A DNA stretch of 64,000 nucleotides from Lachnoclostridium sp. An169 (GTDB lineage: Bacteria > Bacillota > Clostridia > Lachnospirales > Lachnospiraceae), in contig NZ_NFKT01000010.1 in NCBI RefSeq assembly GCF_002160525.1, forward strand, positions 62,001 to 126,000, read 5' to 3'. This document shows positions 25,673-34,606 of the stretch, in pieces. The position numbers and the translations under genes are program-made. The notes under the pieces were generated by a model. It worked only from the letters and a program-made list of their open reading frames with translations, made no database searches and was not told the origin of the DNA. The number at the start of each line of letters is the position of its first letter. Position 1 is the stretch's first letter.

Positions 25673-28309
25673 TCATTCATACAAGAGTGTGACAGGACCC
25701 AGCATGCCTGCAGGCTCCATGGCACAGTAAGCTGCCGCAGACACCGATTCAACCACCTTGTCAATGGGATTTTCAGGAAGCTGACGGGCTCCCTGATTCG
25801 GATACACCTCTATCCGCAGAGTGTTTTCCCCCGGGGTAAAAAGCCCCTGGGTACAGAACCGGTAAGGCGGCGCGATCCGCAGACCTGCACAGACACCGTT
25901 GACATAGACTTTTGCATTCTCATGGACATCACCCAGATCGATCCCGCAAGGCAGCTCTTCCGGTTTCAAATGCTTTTCGTATACAATCCTGCCTACATAC
26001 CGGGGATACAAACCTTTATCTCCCAGATCCTGGAGATCCGCAAGAGTCAGGTTTTTCTTCATGTCTTCCAAATATATCTGCCAAGGACCTTCCACCAGAA
26101 CAGAACGGGTGGGACTTTTCCGGGGAGTCACCCCCGCTTCTTTCATACCCTCCTCCGTGCATAAATAGCCCAAACATAAGACCGCGCTCTCCTGCTCCCG
26201 CAGCGGCACGATAAACGCCCCCTCTTCTTTCCGGAGCCACCAGGCAGTAAGATCTGTCAGATCAAGCTGCAGTGCTGCCCCCGGTATTGGAACTTTAACT
26301 CTCACCTCTGTGTCGCCCCCCTGGTTATACAGCAGATAAACATCTGTAGTTCGGTCACCTTCCCCCGCTACATAATGGGCATAGCGCAGATCCGGTTTTT
26401 CCTCCGCCAGTTCCAAATCCGGAGAAATAACCTTTTTCAATTCTGCTGCCAGTTTCTTGAGCTTTACACACTTCCCGGGTAGGACAGGAACAGCCTTTCC
26501 GGTTTCCGCCTCTACCCGGGGGCTTTCCCCAATATAAAATACCGGGAAATCTTCCGCACAGAGCAGGAATTCTTTCACACACCGGGGAACTGCCTTAGAA
26601 GCAGGCAGAATCAGTGCATCATACCGGTTCCCGTTAATCTCCAGACCGTGATGACACTCTGTGTGGTAATACTCCTGTTGGGAAAATACATCAGCAGGAA
26701 TAATGTCATAGCTGATCTGATGTTTCGCCATTTCGGCAGCCGGGACCTGGAATTTCATACACTCCCCGGCATACCATTCGTTTTCCCCATGGTAGAGAAT
26801 TGCCGTTTTGATTTTGGCTTTGGTATGCGTCAGTAAATGGCACATGCGGTTAGCGTATTCGTTTTGCTGTCGTGAATATTCTGCCTCCAGATGCTCAAAA
26901 ACCGGATCGCAGGGAATCAGCTCGGTAATGCCGTTAACAAACAAATGATCCATCACACTTTTGCGCAGGCGTGTTCCGGCACGCGCACCATATACCGCAA
27001 AAATCTCGCATACGCTGCGCCCCTTCTTTCCGGGGCAGATATGTCCTGCCGAAGATGCCAGCTTTGCCAGTCCGTAGTGATAAAATTCGCCATCGCCTTC
27101 AGGGCTGCCGTACCATGCCTGCGTGTAGTCCTTACCGGGGATCATCTGATTGGCGATCATGTCAATGCCTCCCATGTCCTGGCAGGCTTCTGTGCGGAAA
27201 AAATGCACGGCCCCACACGCCAGACGGCAGTGGCTGTTTTCATCTTCCAGCACGTGACCTATATAGAGCAGCCCCCGCTCCCGGCACCACGCATAAACCT
27301 GGGCATTATAATTATCCCGGATCAGTCGGGAAACTAATTCCATATAGTTGTACCTCACAGGCTCATGCTCTTTTCCTACGCCCTCATACCACAGATAGGC
27401 CAATTTTCCCCGCCAGGTATTCCCCTGTTCGGAAGTCCACCGTTCTTCTGCCTCCCGGCTCCACGGCAGGTCCATTGGCGTATTCCCGAGATCTTTGGGT
27501 GTGCCGACACGCTGGGTGAAGAAAAAGGCTTCCAGATTTCCCACTTCAGGCTCATCATAGAACATCCCAGTCCAGGTCTTTCCGATTTCATTCTTTAAGT
27601 GGGCATAATGTGGCTCGTACACTGCTTTGATCTGCAGTGCCACGGAATCCCGATCCAGTAAATTCATAAAACCGGGCCGGCCGCCGCCATTGTAAGTTTC
27701 ATACACAGAGATAATTCTCCACAGACCTTCCGGTACATCCCAGAAAAGGATCCCATCCTCTATACAGTCCGTCACGTCAACCGGCGCTCCCTGGATTCTG
27801 CCGTCCTCCATCTTCACAGCCAAAGCTGCCCTGAGCCGGTTCCCCGCCAGAGGAACGGATCCGTTGCCCTGGAACAAACCATTAGTCGCCATAGTACCAG
27901 TCAGCAGGTCTGCACGAAAACGCCCTTTCTTAAGCGGACCTCTCACATCCAGGTGGCGCTGGGCCAAATAGAGCTTGCGAAGAGAAACATATTCCGGCCG
28001 GTCAAACCAGCCGTCTGCCCGGCCGGAAGGAAAAGGTGCTGCATCTTGGACCAAAAAGGTCATACCGTATTCCCGGCAATAGCGGACGACCCAATCCATA
28101 TGCTGCCAGTAGCTTTCGGAATTGAACAGAGACACATCCCCCGTACGTTCCGGATCTTCCCATAGCAGAACCATTGAACGGAGACCACTTTCATGAAGGG
28201 TACGTATTTTTTCCTTTATATCGTTCTCTGACTCTCTTGAGGAAAGCCCGGTAAAGGGGTGAATGTGGTTTCCACATTCGTCTGTAAAGATCTGGGTAAA
28301 AATACTCAT
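25673..28309 (-). CDS. GH106-like alpha-L-rhamnosidase family protein
   Basis: An 878-residue cytoplasmic protein with the general layout of family 106-like glycosidases: an N-terminal TIM-barrel-like region (HESGLRSMVLLWEDP, VQDAAPFPSGRADGWF, MFYDEPEVGN near residue 260), a middle region with the family-like LSRAACGAVHFFRTEACQDMGG-type segment, and a C-terminal galactose-binding-like domain (GPWQIYLEDM, then YVNGVCAGLRIAPPYRF). The ATG at 28309 is preferred over a GTG at 28330 because AAAGGA lies upstream of it. It is the first enzyme after the ABC permeases in the operon. The assignment rests on architecture, so another large glycosidase of the same clan remains possible. Confidence 0.65.
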   Translation of the reverse strand: MSIFTQIFTDECGNHIHPFTGLSSRESENDIKEKIRTLHESGLRSMVLLWEDPERTGDVSLFNSESYWQHMDWVVRYCREYGMTFLVQDAAPFPSGRADGWFDRPEYVSLRKLYLAQRHLDVRGPLKKGRFRADLLTGTMATNGLFQGNGSVPLAGNRLRAALAVKMEDGRIQGAPVDVTDCIEDGILFWDVPEGLWRIISVYETYNGGGRPGFMNLLDRDSVALQIKAVYEPHYAHLKNEIGKTWTGMFYDEPEVGNLEAFFFTQRVGTPKDLGNTPMDLPWSREAEERWTSEQGNTWRGKLAYLWYEGVGKEHEPVRYNYMELVSRLIRDNYNAQVYAWCRERGLLYIGHVLEDENSHCRLACGAVHFFRTEACQDMGGIDMIANQMIPGKDYTQAWYGSPEGDGEFYHYGLAKLASSAGHICPGKKGRSVCEIFAVYGARAGTRLRKSVMDHLFVNGITELIPCDPVFEHLEAEYSRQQNEYANRMCHLLTHTKAKIKTAILYHGENEWYAGECMKFQVPAAEMAKHQISYDIIPADVFSQQEYYHTECHHGLEINGNRYDALILPASKAVPRCVKEFLLCAEDFPVFYIGESPRVEAETGKAVPVLPGKCVKLKKLAAELKKVISPDLELAEEKPDLRYAHYVAGEGDRTTDVYLLYNQGGDTEVRVKVPIPGAALQLDLTDLTAWWLRKEEGAFIVPLREQESAVLCLGYLCTEEGMKEAGVTPRKSPTRSVLVEGPWQIYLEDMKKNLTLADLQDLGDKGLYPRYVGRIVYEKHLKPEELPCGIDLGDVHENAKVYVNGVCAGLRIAPPYRFCTQGLFTPGENTLRIEVYPNQGARQLPENPIDKVVESVSAAAYCAMEPAGMLGPVTLLYE

Positions 28310-28358
28310 TTTTCCGCATTCCTTTCTCACTTTTCTATTTTTATGTCGGAGATATTTC

Positions 28359-29261
28359 TCATTCTTTCACACCGCCCAGAGTAATTCCTTTGACAAAATA
28401 CTTCTGAAAAAACGGATACAGCACTAAAATTGGCAGGATCCCGATGACCGCAATAGCCATACGTATGGTGGTAGAGGGCAGTGAACCTGAGGTTCCCAAC
28501 TGCTGCATCAAATCCTTCGACTGTACCAGAGCATTCACATCGTTATTAATGTTATTGAGTACGATTTGAATGGTATAGAGATCGGAACCTCCCCGGGATG
28601 TCAGATAGTACATACCGTTCATCCAGTCATTCCAATAAGCAAGACCGGCCATCAGCCCAATAGTCGCAAGAATGGGCTTGCTCAGCGGCAGAACCACCCG
28701 GGTTAATACCTTCATTGGACCTGCTCCGTCGATCTGTGCAGCCTCCATCAGACTGGACGGAATTGTGTACATCACATAGTTGCGGATCAGGATAACGCTG
28801 ACAGCATTCATCAGCATATTGGGCATTATCAGCGCCCATATGGTATTTTTAATGCCTAAATACCTCACATAGCAGTAATAGGTGGACACCAGACCGCCAT
28901 TAAACAGCATGGAAAAGATAAGCAGGAAGGAAACAAATTTCATCCCCGGGATATTCTTTTTGCTGATTCCATAGGCAAACAGCATGGAAATCGTCACATG
29001 GGCTGCCGTCCCCACTGCGGTTACCACGATCGTCATCAGGTAGGCATGTCCGATCGTCTGCCATTCCTGAATAATATACTGGTATGCTTCCGTACTCCAC
29101 TTTTCCGGGAAAAAACTGAATCCGTTTTTCAGCACTACGCCGGAGTCTGTCAAAGAGGCTATAATCAGCAGAACGAAAGGCAGAACGGCACACAGCGCGG
29201 CCACAGCGCACACCACATGGCTTACCGCCTGGGTCAGCTTATATTCTTTTGAATGGATCAT
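28359..29261 (-). CDS. Carbohydrate ABC transporter permease (YtcP/LplC type)
   Basis: A 300-residue inner-membrane protein with six hydrophobic segments and the permease EAA loop EAAQIDGAGPMKVLTRVVLPLSKPIL (shown here in part; about residues 195-215), which contacts the ATPase. The ending QKYFVKGITLGGVKE is typical of the second permease of CUT1-type oligosaccharide importers. It follows the other permease by 14 bp. No ATPase gene is present in the operon, so a shared MsmX-type ATPase encoded elsewhere must energise it (known for this transporter group). Paralog of the permease at 57491. Confidence 0.93.
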   Translation of the reverse strand: MIHSKEYKLTQAVSHVVCAVAALCAVLPFVLLIIASLTDSGVVLKNGFSFFPEKWSTEAYQYIIQEWQTIGHAYLMTIVVTAVGTAAHVTISMLFAYGISKKNIPGMKFVSFLLIFSMLFNGGLVSTYYCYVRYLGIKNTIWALIMPNMLMNAVSVILIRNYVMYTIPSSLMEAAQIDGAGPMKVLTRVVLPLSKPILATIGLMAGLAYWNDWMNGMYYLTSRGGSDLYTIQIVLNNINNDVNALVQSKDLMQQLGTSGSLPSTTIRMAIAVIGILPILVLYPFFQKYFVKGITLGGVKE

Positions 29262-29275
29262 ATCTTTCCCTCCCT

Positions 29276-30196
29276 TCAGAATAAAGCGCTGTCCGGTTCA
29301 TATTTACGGATGAACGCATTGGTCAGCATAATGAGAACAAAGCCAATGACAGACTGGAACACACTGGCCGCGCCGGACATACCATAATCCGCATTCTCCA
29401 TCAGCGCCTGATAAACATACACATCGATTGTACGGGTATAGTCATACAGTGCGCCGCTGTTCCGGGTCACCTGGTAGAACAGACCGAAATCCGAACGGAA
29501 GATGGCTCCCACTGCCAGAAGCATTGTGGTAATAACCACAGGTTTCAGCTGAGGCAGTGTAATTTTAATAAACTGCTGAAATTTCCCCGCACCGTCAAGG
29601 CTTGCAGCTTCATAATAGTCTCTGCTGATTCCGACCAGTGTAGAAAGGTACAGGATCATCGAATATCCGACGCCCTTCCATGTATTGATAAACACCAGCA
29701 GGACCGGCCAGTATTCTTTGGCCGCGTACCAGTTTACAGGTTCCAGACCCAGGGCAGGAAGCACTGTATTGTTCAAAAAGCCGGCATCCGAAGACAGGAA
29801 CGCGAACGCCAGATAGCTGATGATGACCCAGCTCATCAGATTCGGCAGCAGCACAAAGGTCTGGTACGTCTTGGCCATTCGCTTGGAAACGAGTTCGTTG
29901 ATAAACACTGCCAGCAGAATGGCACAAATGGTACCTACGATCCAGAACGCCACATTATAGAGGATCGTGTTGCGGATAATGATCCAGGAATCTTTCGAAG
30001 CAAACAGGAATTTGAAGTTATCAAGACCTATCCAGTCGCTTCCAAAAATTCCTTTGGTAAAATTCAGATCCTTAAAAGCGATAACGACGCCGAACATCGG
30101 CAAATAGTTATTAATAAGCAGATAGATCAGGCCCGGCAGGACCATCAGGTAATAGGGGAGGTAGTTTTCCCTTCTTTTCTTCAACAATACTTTCAT
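29276..30196 (-). CDS. Carbohydrate ABC transporter permease (LplB type)
   Basis: A 306-residue inner-membrane protein with six predicted membrane segments and the EAA loop YYEAASLDGAGKFQQF (about residue 205). Its opening YLMVLPGLIYLLINNYLPM and closing RKYEPDSALF are typical of LplB-type permeases for oligosaccharide uptake. The ATG at 30196 sits behind GGGGTGAAG; an earlier GTG at 30205 overlaps that ribosome site. It lies between the solute-binding protein (separated by a hairpin at 30279) and the second permease. Confidence 0.92.
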   Translation of the reverse strand: MKVLLKKRRENYLPYYLMVLPGLIYLLINNYLPMFGVVIAFKDLNFTKGIFGSDWIGLDNFKFLFASKDSWIIIRNTILYNVAFWIVGTICAILLAVFINELVSKRMAKTYQTFVLLPNLMSWVIISYLAFAFLSSDAGFLNNTVLPALGLEPVNWYAAKEYWPVLLVFINTWKGVGYSMILYLSTLVGISRDYYEAASLDGAGKFQQFIKITLPQLKPVVITTMLLAVGAIFRSDFGLFYQVTRNSGALYDYTRTIDVYVYQALMENADYGMSGAASVFQSVIGFVLIMLTNAFIRKYEPDSALF

Positions 30197-30278
30197 TTTC
30201 TTCACCCCGCAGCCTTACCGGCTGTAATCACATTTTCTTTATTCTGTCAGAACATCTCTGACTCCTTTATCATCTACG

Positions 30279-30299
30279 GGCTGCCGGTAACCGGCAGCC
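30279..30299 (-). other. Intercistronic hairpin between binding protein and permease genes
   Basis: GGCTGCCGGT and ACCGGCAGCC form an almost loop-free 21-bp palindrome. No T-run follows on the minus strand. Such hairpins often protect the binding-protein part of the mRNA and lower permease expression. Confidence 0.5.
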
Positions 30300-30320
30300 T
30301 GTAAGCAGCATTTTGTTTAT

Positions 30321-31850
30321 TTAACTGTTCTCGGCAATAAAAGCATCCAACTGTTCCTGGCAGGCAGCGATCACATCATTCATTCCGGCTGCTTCTAATT
30401 CACTGAGGAATTCGGGCAGCAGACCTGCCGGATCTACCGCTCCGGCATTAATACTGGGACTGTACTTCTCCACCACTGCATTAATGGCCGATACTTCCGT
30501 AGAATACTCTGACTCATCAAACACAAATCCTAAAGCAGGGGAGACTGTATTTTCTTTCTCAATCGCCTGCTTGATCTCATTCATATCGATAGGGTTTGGC
30601 TCAAAGACAGGCAGGCTCAGCTGATTGCCGATCCAGGGGTATGCAATGTAATATGGCAGTTCCACGGGGTTGTCGGACATCCAGCGCACCAGCTTTTTGT
30701 CGCCTTCTTCTTCCACTACTTCCCACTCTTCTCCTTCAAAACCGTACTGCACCAGGGTATAAGCATCCGGATTCTTATAAAAGTAATTCAAAAACTCTAC
30801 TGCTTTTTCAGGATGCTCGCAGTTTGGCGTGACATGCCACATCATACCCGCCAGACTTCCCATAGTAACAGAAGGCTGCATATTGAATACTACGATTTCG
30901 TCGGACCATGAGACGGTCTGGTTCAACCGTTCGTCAAAGGATCCATATGCCAGCATCCCCACCACGTCGTCCCGGGTACAGATCTCATCGGCAGAATCAG
31001 TGGTAACAGCTGCATCAGCAGAAATCCACCCTTTCTGCGCCCACTGATACATTCTCTCAGCGTAGTCTGCATATTCAGGAGTAGCATATATATTTACCAC
31101 TTCTGTAGGATCGTAATTATTGTTGTTCAGCATCAGACCACCGTAAGAGAAATAGGTCTTCCCCAAATTATCGAAGCAGAAAGCATTGTTTATCCCCATA
31201 GATCCGCTGGCAGTGGACACCTGCATCAGCATAGGCTGTCCCTCGCCATCTTCGATCGTCTGGAACATATCTTCCAGTTCGTCAAAGGTGTAGAGCTTAT
31301 CTACATCGCGGGTGAAACCGTACTTGTCAGCGATGGACTTTTTCATCTGGTAGCCATAACCGTCAGCGTTGACACCTGTCACGGTAAGACCAACCAGCTG
31401 TCCGTCAATCTTGCACTGTGCAACGTAATCTCCCATCTGCTCCAATGCGTCCGGAGCGTACTGTTCCGCTAAATCGTCCAGGGCGATGCACATCCCGGAA
31501 TCCCATGTCTGTGCCGCCGTGCCGAAGGAAATAATCACATCCATCTGTTCTCCGGAAGAAACAGCCAGAGTGGCATCGGTAGTACAGTTTGCCACATCGG
31601 TGCGCTCAAAGGTCACATGGACGCCGATGTCCTTTTCCAGCATCTCATTGAGGGCGTCTTCCATTTTGTAGAAACCGTCACCGGGTTCCGTCAAGGTACA
31701 GATCTGCGCTACAATCTCCACGATTTCCTGCGGGTCTTCCTCTCCGGTACCGCCGTCTTCCGCCTGATTGCCGCAGCCTGTAAAAGAAGTCACTGCAAGA
31801 GATGTGCCGAGCAGCAGGGCAAACATTTTTGTTTTTGTCTTCGTCTTCAT
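30321..31850 (-). CDS. Extracellular solute-binding lipoprotein of sugar ABC transporter
   Basis: A 509-residue lipoprotein. After a basic start (MKTKTKTK) and a hydrophobic stretch, the lipobox ends at Cys26 (TSFTGC), followed by an acidic linker (EDGGTGEEDP) and a binding-protein domain of the LplA/YtcQ kind, about 500 residues as usual for that group. It captures an oligosaccharide or glycoside outside the membrane for the permeases at 29276 and 28359. ATG 31850 follows GGAGG by 7 bases; the frame extends further upstream but without a ribosome site. It starts a new transcript after the terminator at 31941-31980 and is probably under control of the adjacent response regulator. Confidence 0.92.
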   Translation of the reverse strand: MKTKTKTKMFALLLGTSLAVTSFTGCGNQAEDGGTGEEDPQEIVEIVAQICTLTEPGDGFYKMEDALNEMLEKDIGVHVTFERTDVANCTTDATLAVSSGEQMDVIISFGTAAQTWDSGMCIALDDLAEQYAPDALEQMGDYVAQCKIDGQLVGLTVTGVNADGYGYQMKKSIADKYGFTRDVDKLYTFDELEDMFQTIEDGEGQPMLMQVSTASGSMGINNAFCFDNLGKTYFSYGGLMLNNNNYDPTEVVNIYATPEYADYAERMYQWAQKGWISADAAVTTDSADEICTRDDVVGMLAYGSFDERLNQTVSWSDEIVVFNMQPSVTMGSLAGMMWHVTPNCEHPEKAVEFLNYFYKNPDAYTLVQYGFEGEEWEVVEEEGDKKLVRWMSDNPVELPYYIAYPWIGNQLSLPVFEPNPIDMNEIKQAIEKENTVSPALGFVFDESEYSTEVSAINAVVEKYSPSINAGAVDPAGLLPEFLSELEAAGMNDVIAACQEQLDAFIAENS

Positions 31851-31940
31851 ACTTTTTCCTCCGTTTCCTGTTAATAATAATTTTAAAAGGTCTGTAGTGG
31901 GATATTTGAATATCTCACCTGGTTTCTGCTTAAAGAATAT

Positions 31941-31980
31941 AAAAAAAATGACGGTTTGACTATTTAATAACCAAACCGCC
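31941..31980 (-). terminator. Rho-independent terminator after the response-regulator gene
   Basis: On the minus strand GGCGGTTTGG pairs with a CAAACCGTC arm across an AT-rich loop, followed by a run of eight T. It separates the kinase/regulator pair from the transporter operon. Confidence 0.85.
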
Positions 31981-32003
31981 ATATATAAAAATTAAACTAT
32001 AAA

Positions 32004-32810
32004 TCATTGCAGTATTCTTGTTTTTTCATTCTTTTGACCAATCGCACTGGGTGTGCATCCAAAATGCTTTTTAAAAGCAGAAAAGAAGCTGAGATAATTA
32101 TGATATCCTACCATCAAAGCCACGCTATTTACACTGTAATTTCCGCTTTTCAACAGTTTTTCAGCCAATCGCATACGCTCATCAATGATAAACTGGCTGA
32201 TCGATTTTCCCGTCTGCGATCGGAAAACCCTGTTGATATACACCGGATGGAAATGGAACTGCTCCGCGACAGATGCAACAGAAAGAGACTCCTCACCAAG
32301 ACTTTTTTTAATATACTGCTTTATCTCCCGGGTCAGTTCCCCAGGATCTTTTTTCTGAATGCTTTTCCAGTCTGATACATCAGCACTGTTCTGAAGCGCC
32401 GCTTCCCCATATTCGTGCAAAATGCTTTCACTGCGGGCTGCTTCCAGCCGGTCCGCCACCTTTTTCACTGCCGCTCCGATATCTTCATACCTTGCCGGCA
32501 TTAATAAGTATTCGCGGCAGCCCAGACTAATCGCCTGGCGGGCATACTCAAAAGAGGCATGGCAGGTCAGGAAAATGCATTCGATAAGCTTATTATTCTC
32601 CCTCACCCATTTCAATAAGGCGAGGCCGCTCTCTCTGGGCATTTCGATATCGCATAATAAAATGTCAATATTTCCGGAATTAATACATGTCCGGGCGCTA
32701 ACTGCATTATATGCCACAAACACCTCATCTATCCCATAATCCTTCCAGCAGATATCTTCTTTCATGGTATCGGCAGTCAGTTCTTCATCATTTACAATCA
32801 GCAGGTTCAT
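32004..32810 (-). CDS. YesN-type response regulator with AraC DNA-binding domain
   Basis: A 268-residue regulator. The receiver domain starts MNLLIVNDEE and carries the phospho-acceptor aspartate in LLCDIEMP (about residue 53), a switch threonine in FLTCH, and an unusual LLMPA in place of the usual KP lysine motif (YLLMPARY), which is odd and could weaken phosphorylation response. The C-terminus is an AraC-type domain (ESLSVASVAEQFHFHPVYI and NYSVNSVALMVGYHNYLSFF). Of three tandem ATG codons (32816, 32813, 32810) the third has the best spacing to GGAGG and matches the start of the paralog at 61957. It overlaps the kinase gene end. Likely controls the transporter operon at 31850. Confidence 0.92.
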   Translation of the reverse strand: MNLLIVNDEELTADTMKEDICWKDYGIDEVFVAYNAVSARTCINSGNIDILLCDIEMPRESGLALLKWVRENNKLIECIFLTCHASFEYARQAISLGCREYLLMPARYEDIGAAVKKVADRLEAARSESILHEYGEAALQNSADVSDWKSIQKKDPGELTREIKQYIKKSLGEESLSVASVAEQFHFHPVYINRVFRSQTGKSISQFIIDERMRLAEKLLKSGNYSVNSVALMVGYHNYLSFFSAFKKHFGCTPSAIGQKNEKTRILQ

Positions 32811-34407
32811 CATCATCTCCTCCTATCTCATAGGGAAAACAAATGGTAAAACACGTCCCCACATCTTGTTCCGATTGCACAGTGATAGATGCTGTTTCTC
32901 CAAAGACAGCTGTCAGGCGCCGGTAGCAGTATCTAAGCCCGATGTGCTCGTTGCCGTAGGACAGATCCGGTTTTCCGCTGAAGATTTCCCGGGTATGTTC
33001 TAATGTCTGCGAATCCATGCCAATACCGTCATCCTGAATCTCAAAAATAACGATTCCTTCCTTGTATCTGCCACGAATCTGAACATGCAGTACTTTTCCC
33101 TGACAGATACCGTGTTTGACCGTATTCTCCACAAAATTATGGAGCAGGAGAGGGGGAATACGAACCTTATCAATCTCAGGAGTGATGTCAAAGCAAAGGG
33201 CGAGCCGGTTGCGGTAACGGTAATTTGCAATCTTTCCGTACCCGCGGATTACCTCTTCCTCCTGTTTGAAAGGTTCCGTCTCATTATTGCCCCGGAACAT
33301 ATAGCGGAAATAATCGGAGAGATAGAGAAGAGCCTCCTGAACTGCATCTGTCTCTTGCCGCTGAGCCAGAGTATAAATCAGACTGATGACGTTCACCAGG
33401 AAATGGGGCCGGATCTGCAGCCGCAAATTGTATAATTCCAGTTTCCTCCTTTCCGCTTCCTTTTGATAGTAGTCGATCTTGTTTGTCTTAAGTTCGTCCA
33501 GCATTTTGTTAAACGCATGAAAAACTTCGCTGTATTCCGGTGATGAAGACTTTTCTTTAATTCTGTACTCCAGATCACCCTGGCGGATTTCAGATGCGGC
33601 TTTTGAGACCGCCTTAAGCGGCCGCAGTAAAAACCGGTATATATACCCGCACAGAACCGGTACAGCTGCTAAATATACAATCGCCACAATATAAAGCAGC
33701 GTGCTCTCAAAAGCAAGATTATACAGCACCTCTCTCCTGTCCTGCGAAACGGTTAACGTCACGCCATGCTCTGTAAAAGAGGCTCCTACGCGGTCTTTTC
33801 CCATTTTCATTTTACTTTGGGTAAATGAAACATCCGTCGATTGATATTCCATGCCGGAAATTATATTCTGGGAAATAGAATCCAGATTAATCCAACAACC
33901 ATATAAAGTATCTTTTCTGTCCTGAACTAATACCAGACAGGTCATGCCATCTATCGTACAGATACTCCATCTTTGCAGGGGAATTGATTCCACTGTTTCA
34001 CAGAGAACTGCAGAATCCGGTTTCGGAATTCCTTCTGTGCCGTAATATAACTCATCATTTGTTTTTTTCAGATAATAAAAATATCCGTCTGCACCATCCG
34101 CCAGATATGCCCAATTCTGTAGTTTCACAAAAAACTGCAGTTTAGCTTTCACATAGTCCTCTCCGCTCTGCTGCCGCATCATCTGAATGCAGTCCGTATC
34201 GTCGGTAGAAAAATAATACAACATGGAAATGGCAGCCCGCATCCGAATACCCAATTCTTTCATATGAGTGGATGCCAACTGATGGTCTGCCATTTCCATC
34301 TGGTCCACAGTAGTATCTACCGCTTTTCGCGTAACTGATATTGCGATCAGATTGAGCGGAAAGATCAACAGAACAATAAAAAGAATAATCTTTTTATAAA
34401 GCGTCAC
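32788..34407 (-). CDS. YesM-type sensor histidine kinase
   Basis: A 539-residue membrane sensor. One membrane segment follows a short basic start (LYKKIILFIVLLIFPLNLI), an extracytoplasmic sensing region of about 240 residues follows, then a second membrane segment, a HAMP linker (LRPLKAVSKAASEIRQGD), the His_kinase domain with the phospho-acceptor in LQIRPHFLVNV, and an ATPase domain (NFVENTVKHG, DDGIGMD). The start is read as GTG 34407, 6 bases after AAGGAAG; the frame upstream lacks a hydrophilic start and ribosome site. It overlaps the regulator gene. A consensus promoter lies at 34463-34491. It probably senses an extracellular sugar or the loaded binding protein. Confidence 0.93.
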   Translation of the reverse strand: MTLYKKIILFIVLLIFPLNLIAISVTRKAVDTTVDQMEMADHQLASTHMKELGIRMRAAISMLYYFSTDDTDCIQMMRQQSGEDYVKAKLQFFVKLQNWAYLADGADGYFYYLKKTNDELYYGTEGIPKPDSAVLCETVESIPLQRWSICTIDGMTCLVLVQDRKDTLYGCWINLDSISQNIISGMEYQSTDVSFTQSKMKMGKDRVGASFTEHGVTLTVSQDRREVLYNLAFESTLLYIVAIVYLAAVPVLCGYIYRFLLRPLKAVSKAASEIRQGDLEYRIKEKSSSPEYSEVFHAFNKMLDELKTNKIDYYQKEAERRKLELYNLRLQIRPHFLVNVISLIYTLAQRQETDAVQEALLYLSDYFRYMFRGNNETEPFKQEEEVIRGYGKIANYRYRNRLALCFDITPEIDKVRIPPLLLHNFVENTVKHGICQGKVLHVQIRGRYKEGIVIFEIQDDGIGMDSQTLEHTREIFSGKPDLSYGNEHIGLRYCYRRLTAVFGETASITVQSEQDVGTCFTICFPYEIGGDDDEPADCK

Positions 34408-34462
34408 TACTATCTTCCTTTCCCTCTTTATCTGCCGTATGTGCCTTCTTTCTCTACAGTTG

Positions 34463-34491
34463 ATTGTAATAAAAACATAATGCCATGTCAA
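34463..34491 (-). promoter_or_regulatory. Consensus sigma-A promoter for the kinase/regulator pair
   Basis: On the minus strand TTGACA at 34491-34486, a 17-bp spacer and TACAAT at 34468-34463 lie about 60 bp before the GTG start of the kinase. It has no CAGRA tandem site. Confidence 0.8.
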
Positions 34492-34606
34492 GATTTCGCG
34501 TTCCAGACAACGCCCCCCGAACGGCTGACGGATCATAACCGTTTTACACTTCCTTTAACTTTGCCAGATGCTTCCGCAGTCTGCTTTCCCGGCGCTTTCG
34601 AACAAA

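Noticed and set aside
34408-34606. A terminator after the GH3 gene at 34607
   Set aside because: No stem followed by a T-run was found; only the kinase promoter is visible, so read-through is possible.
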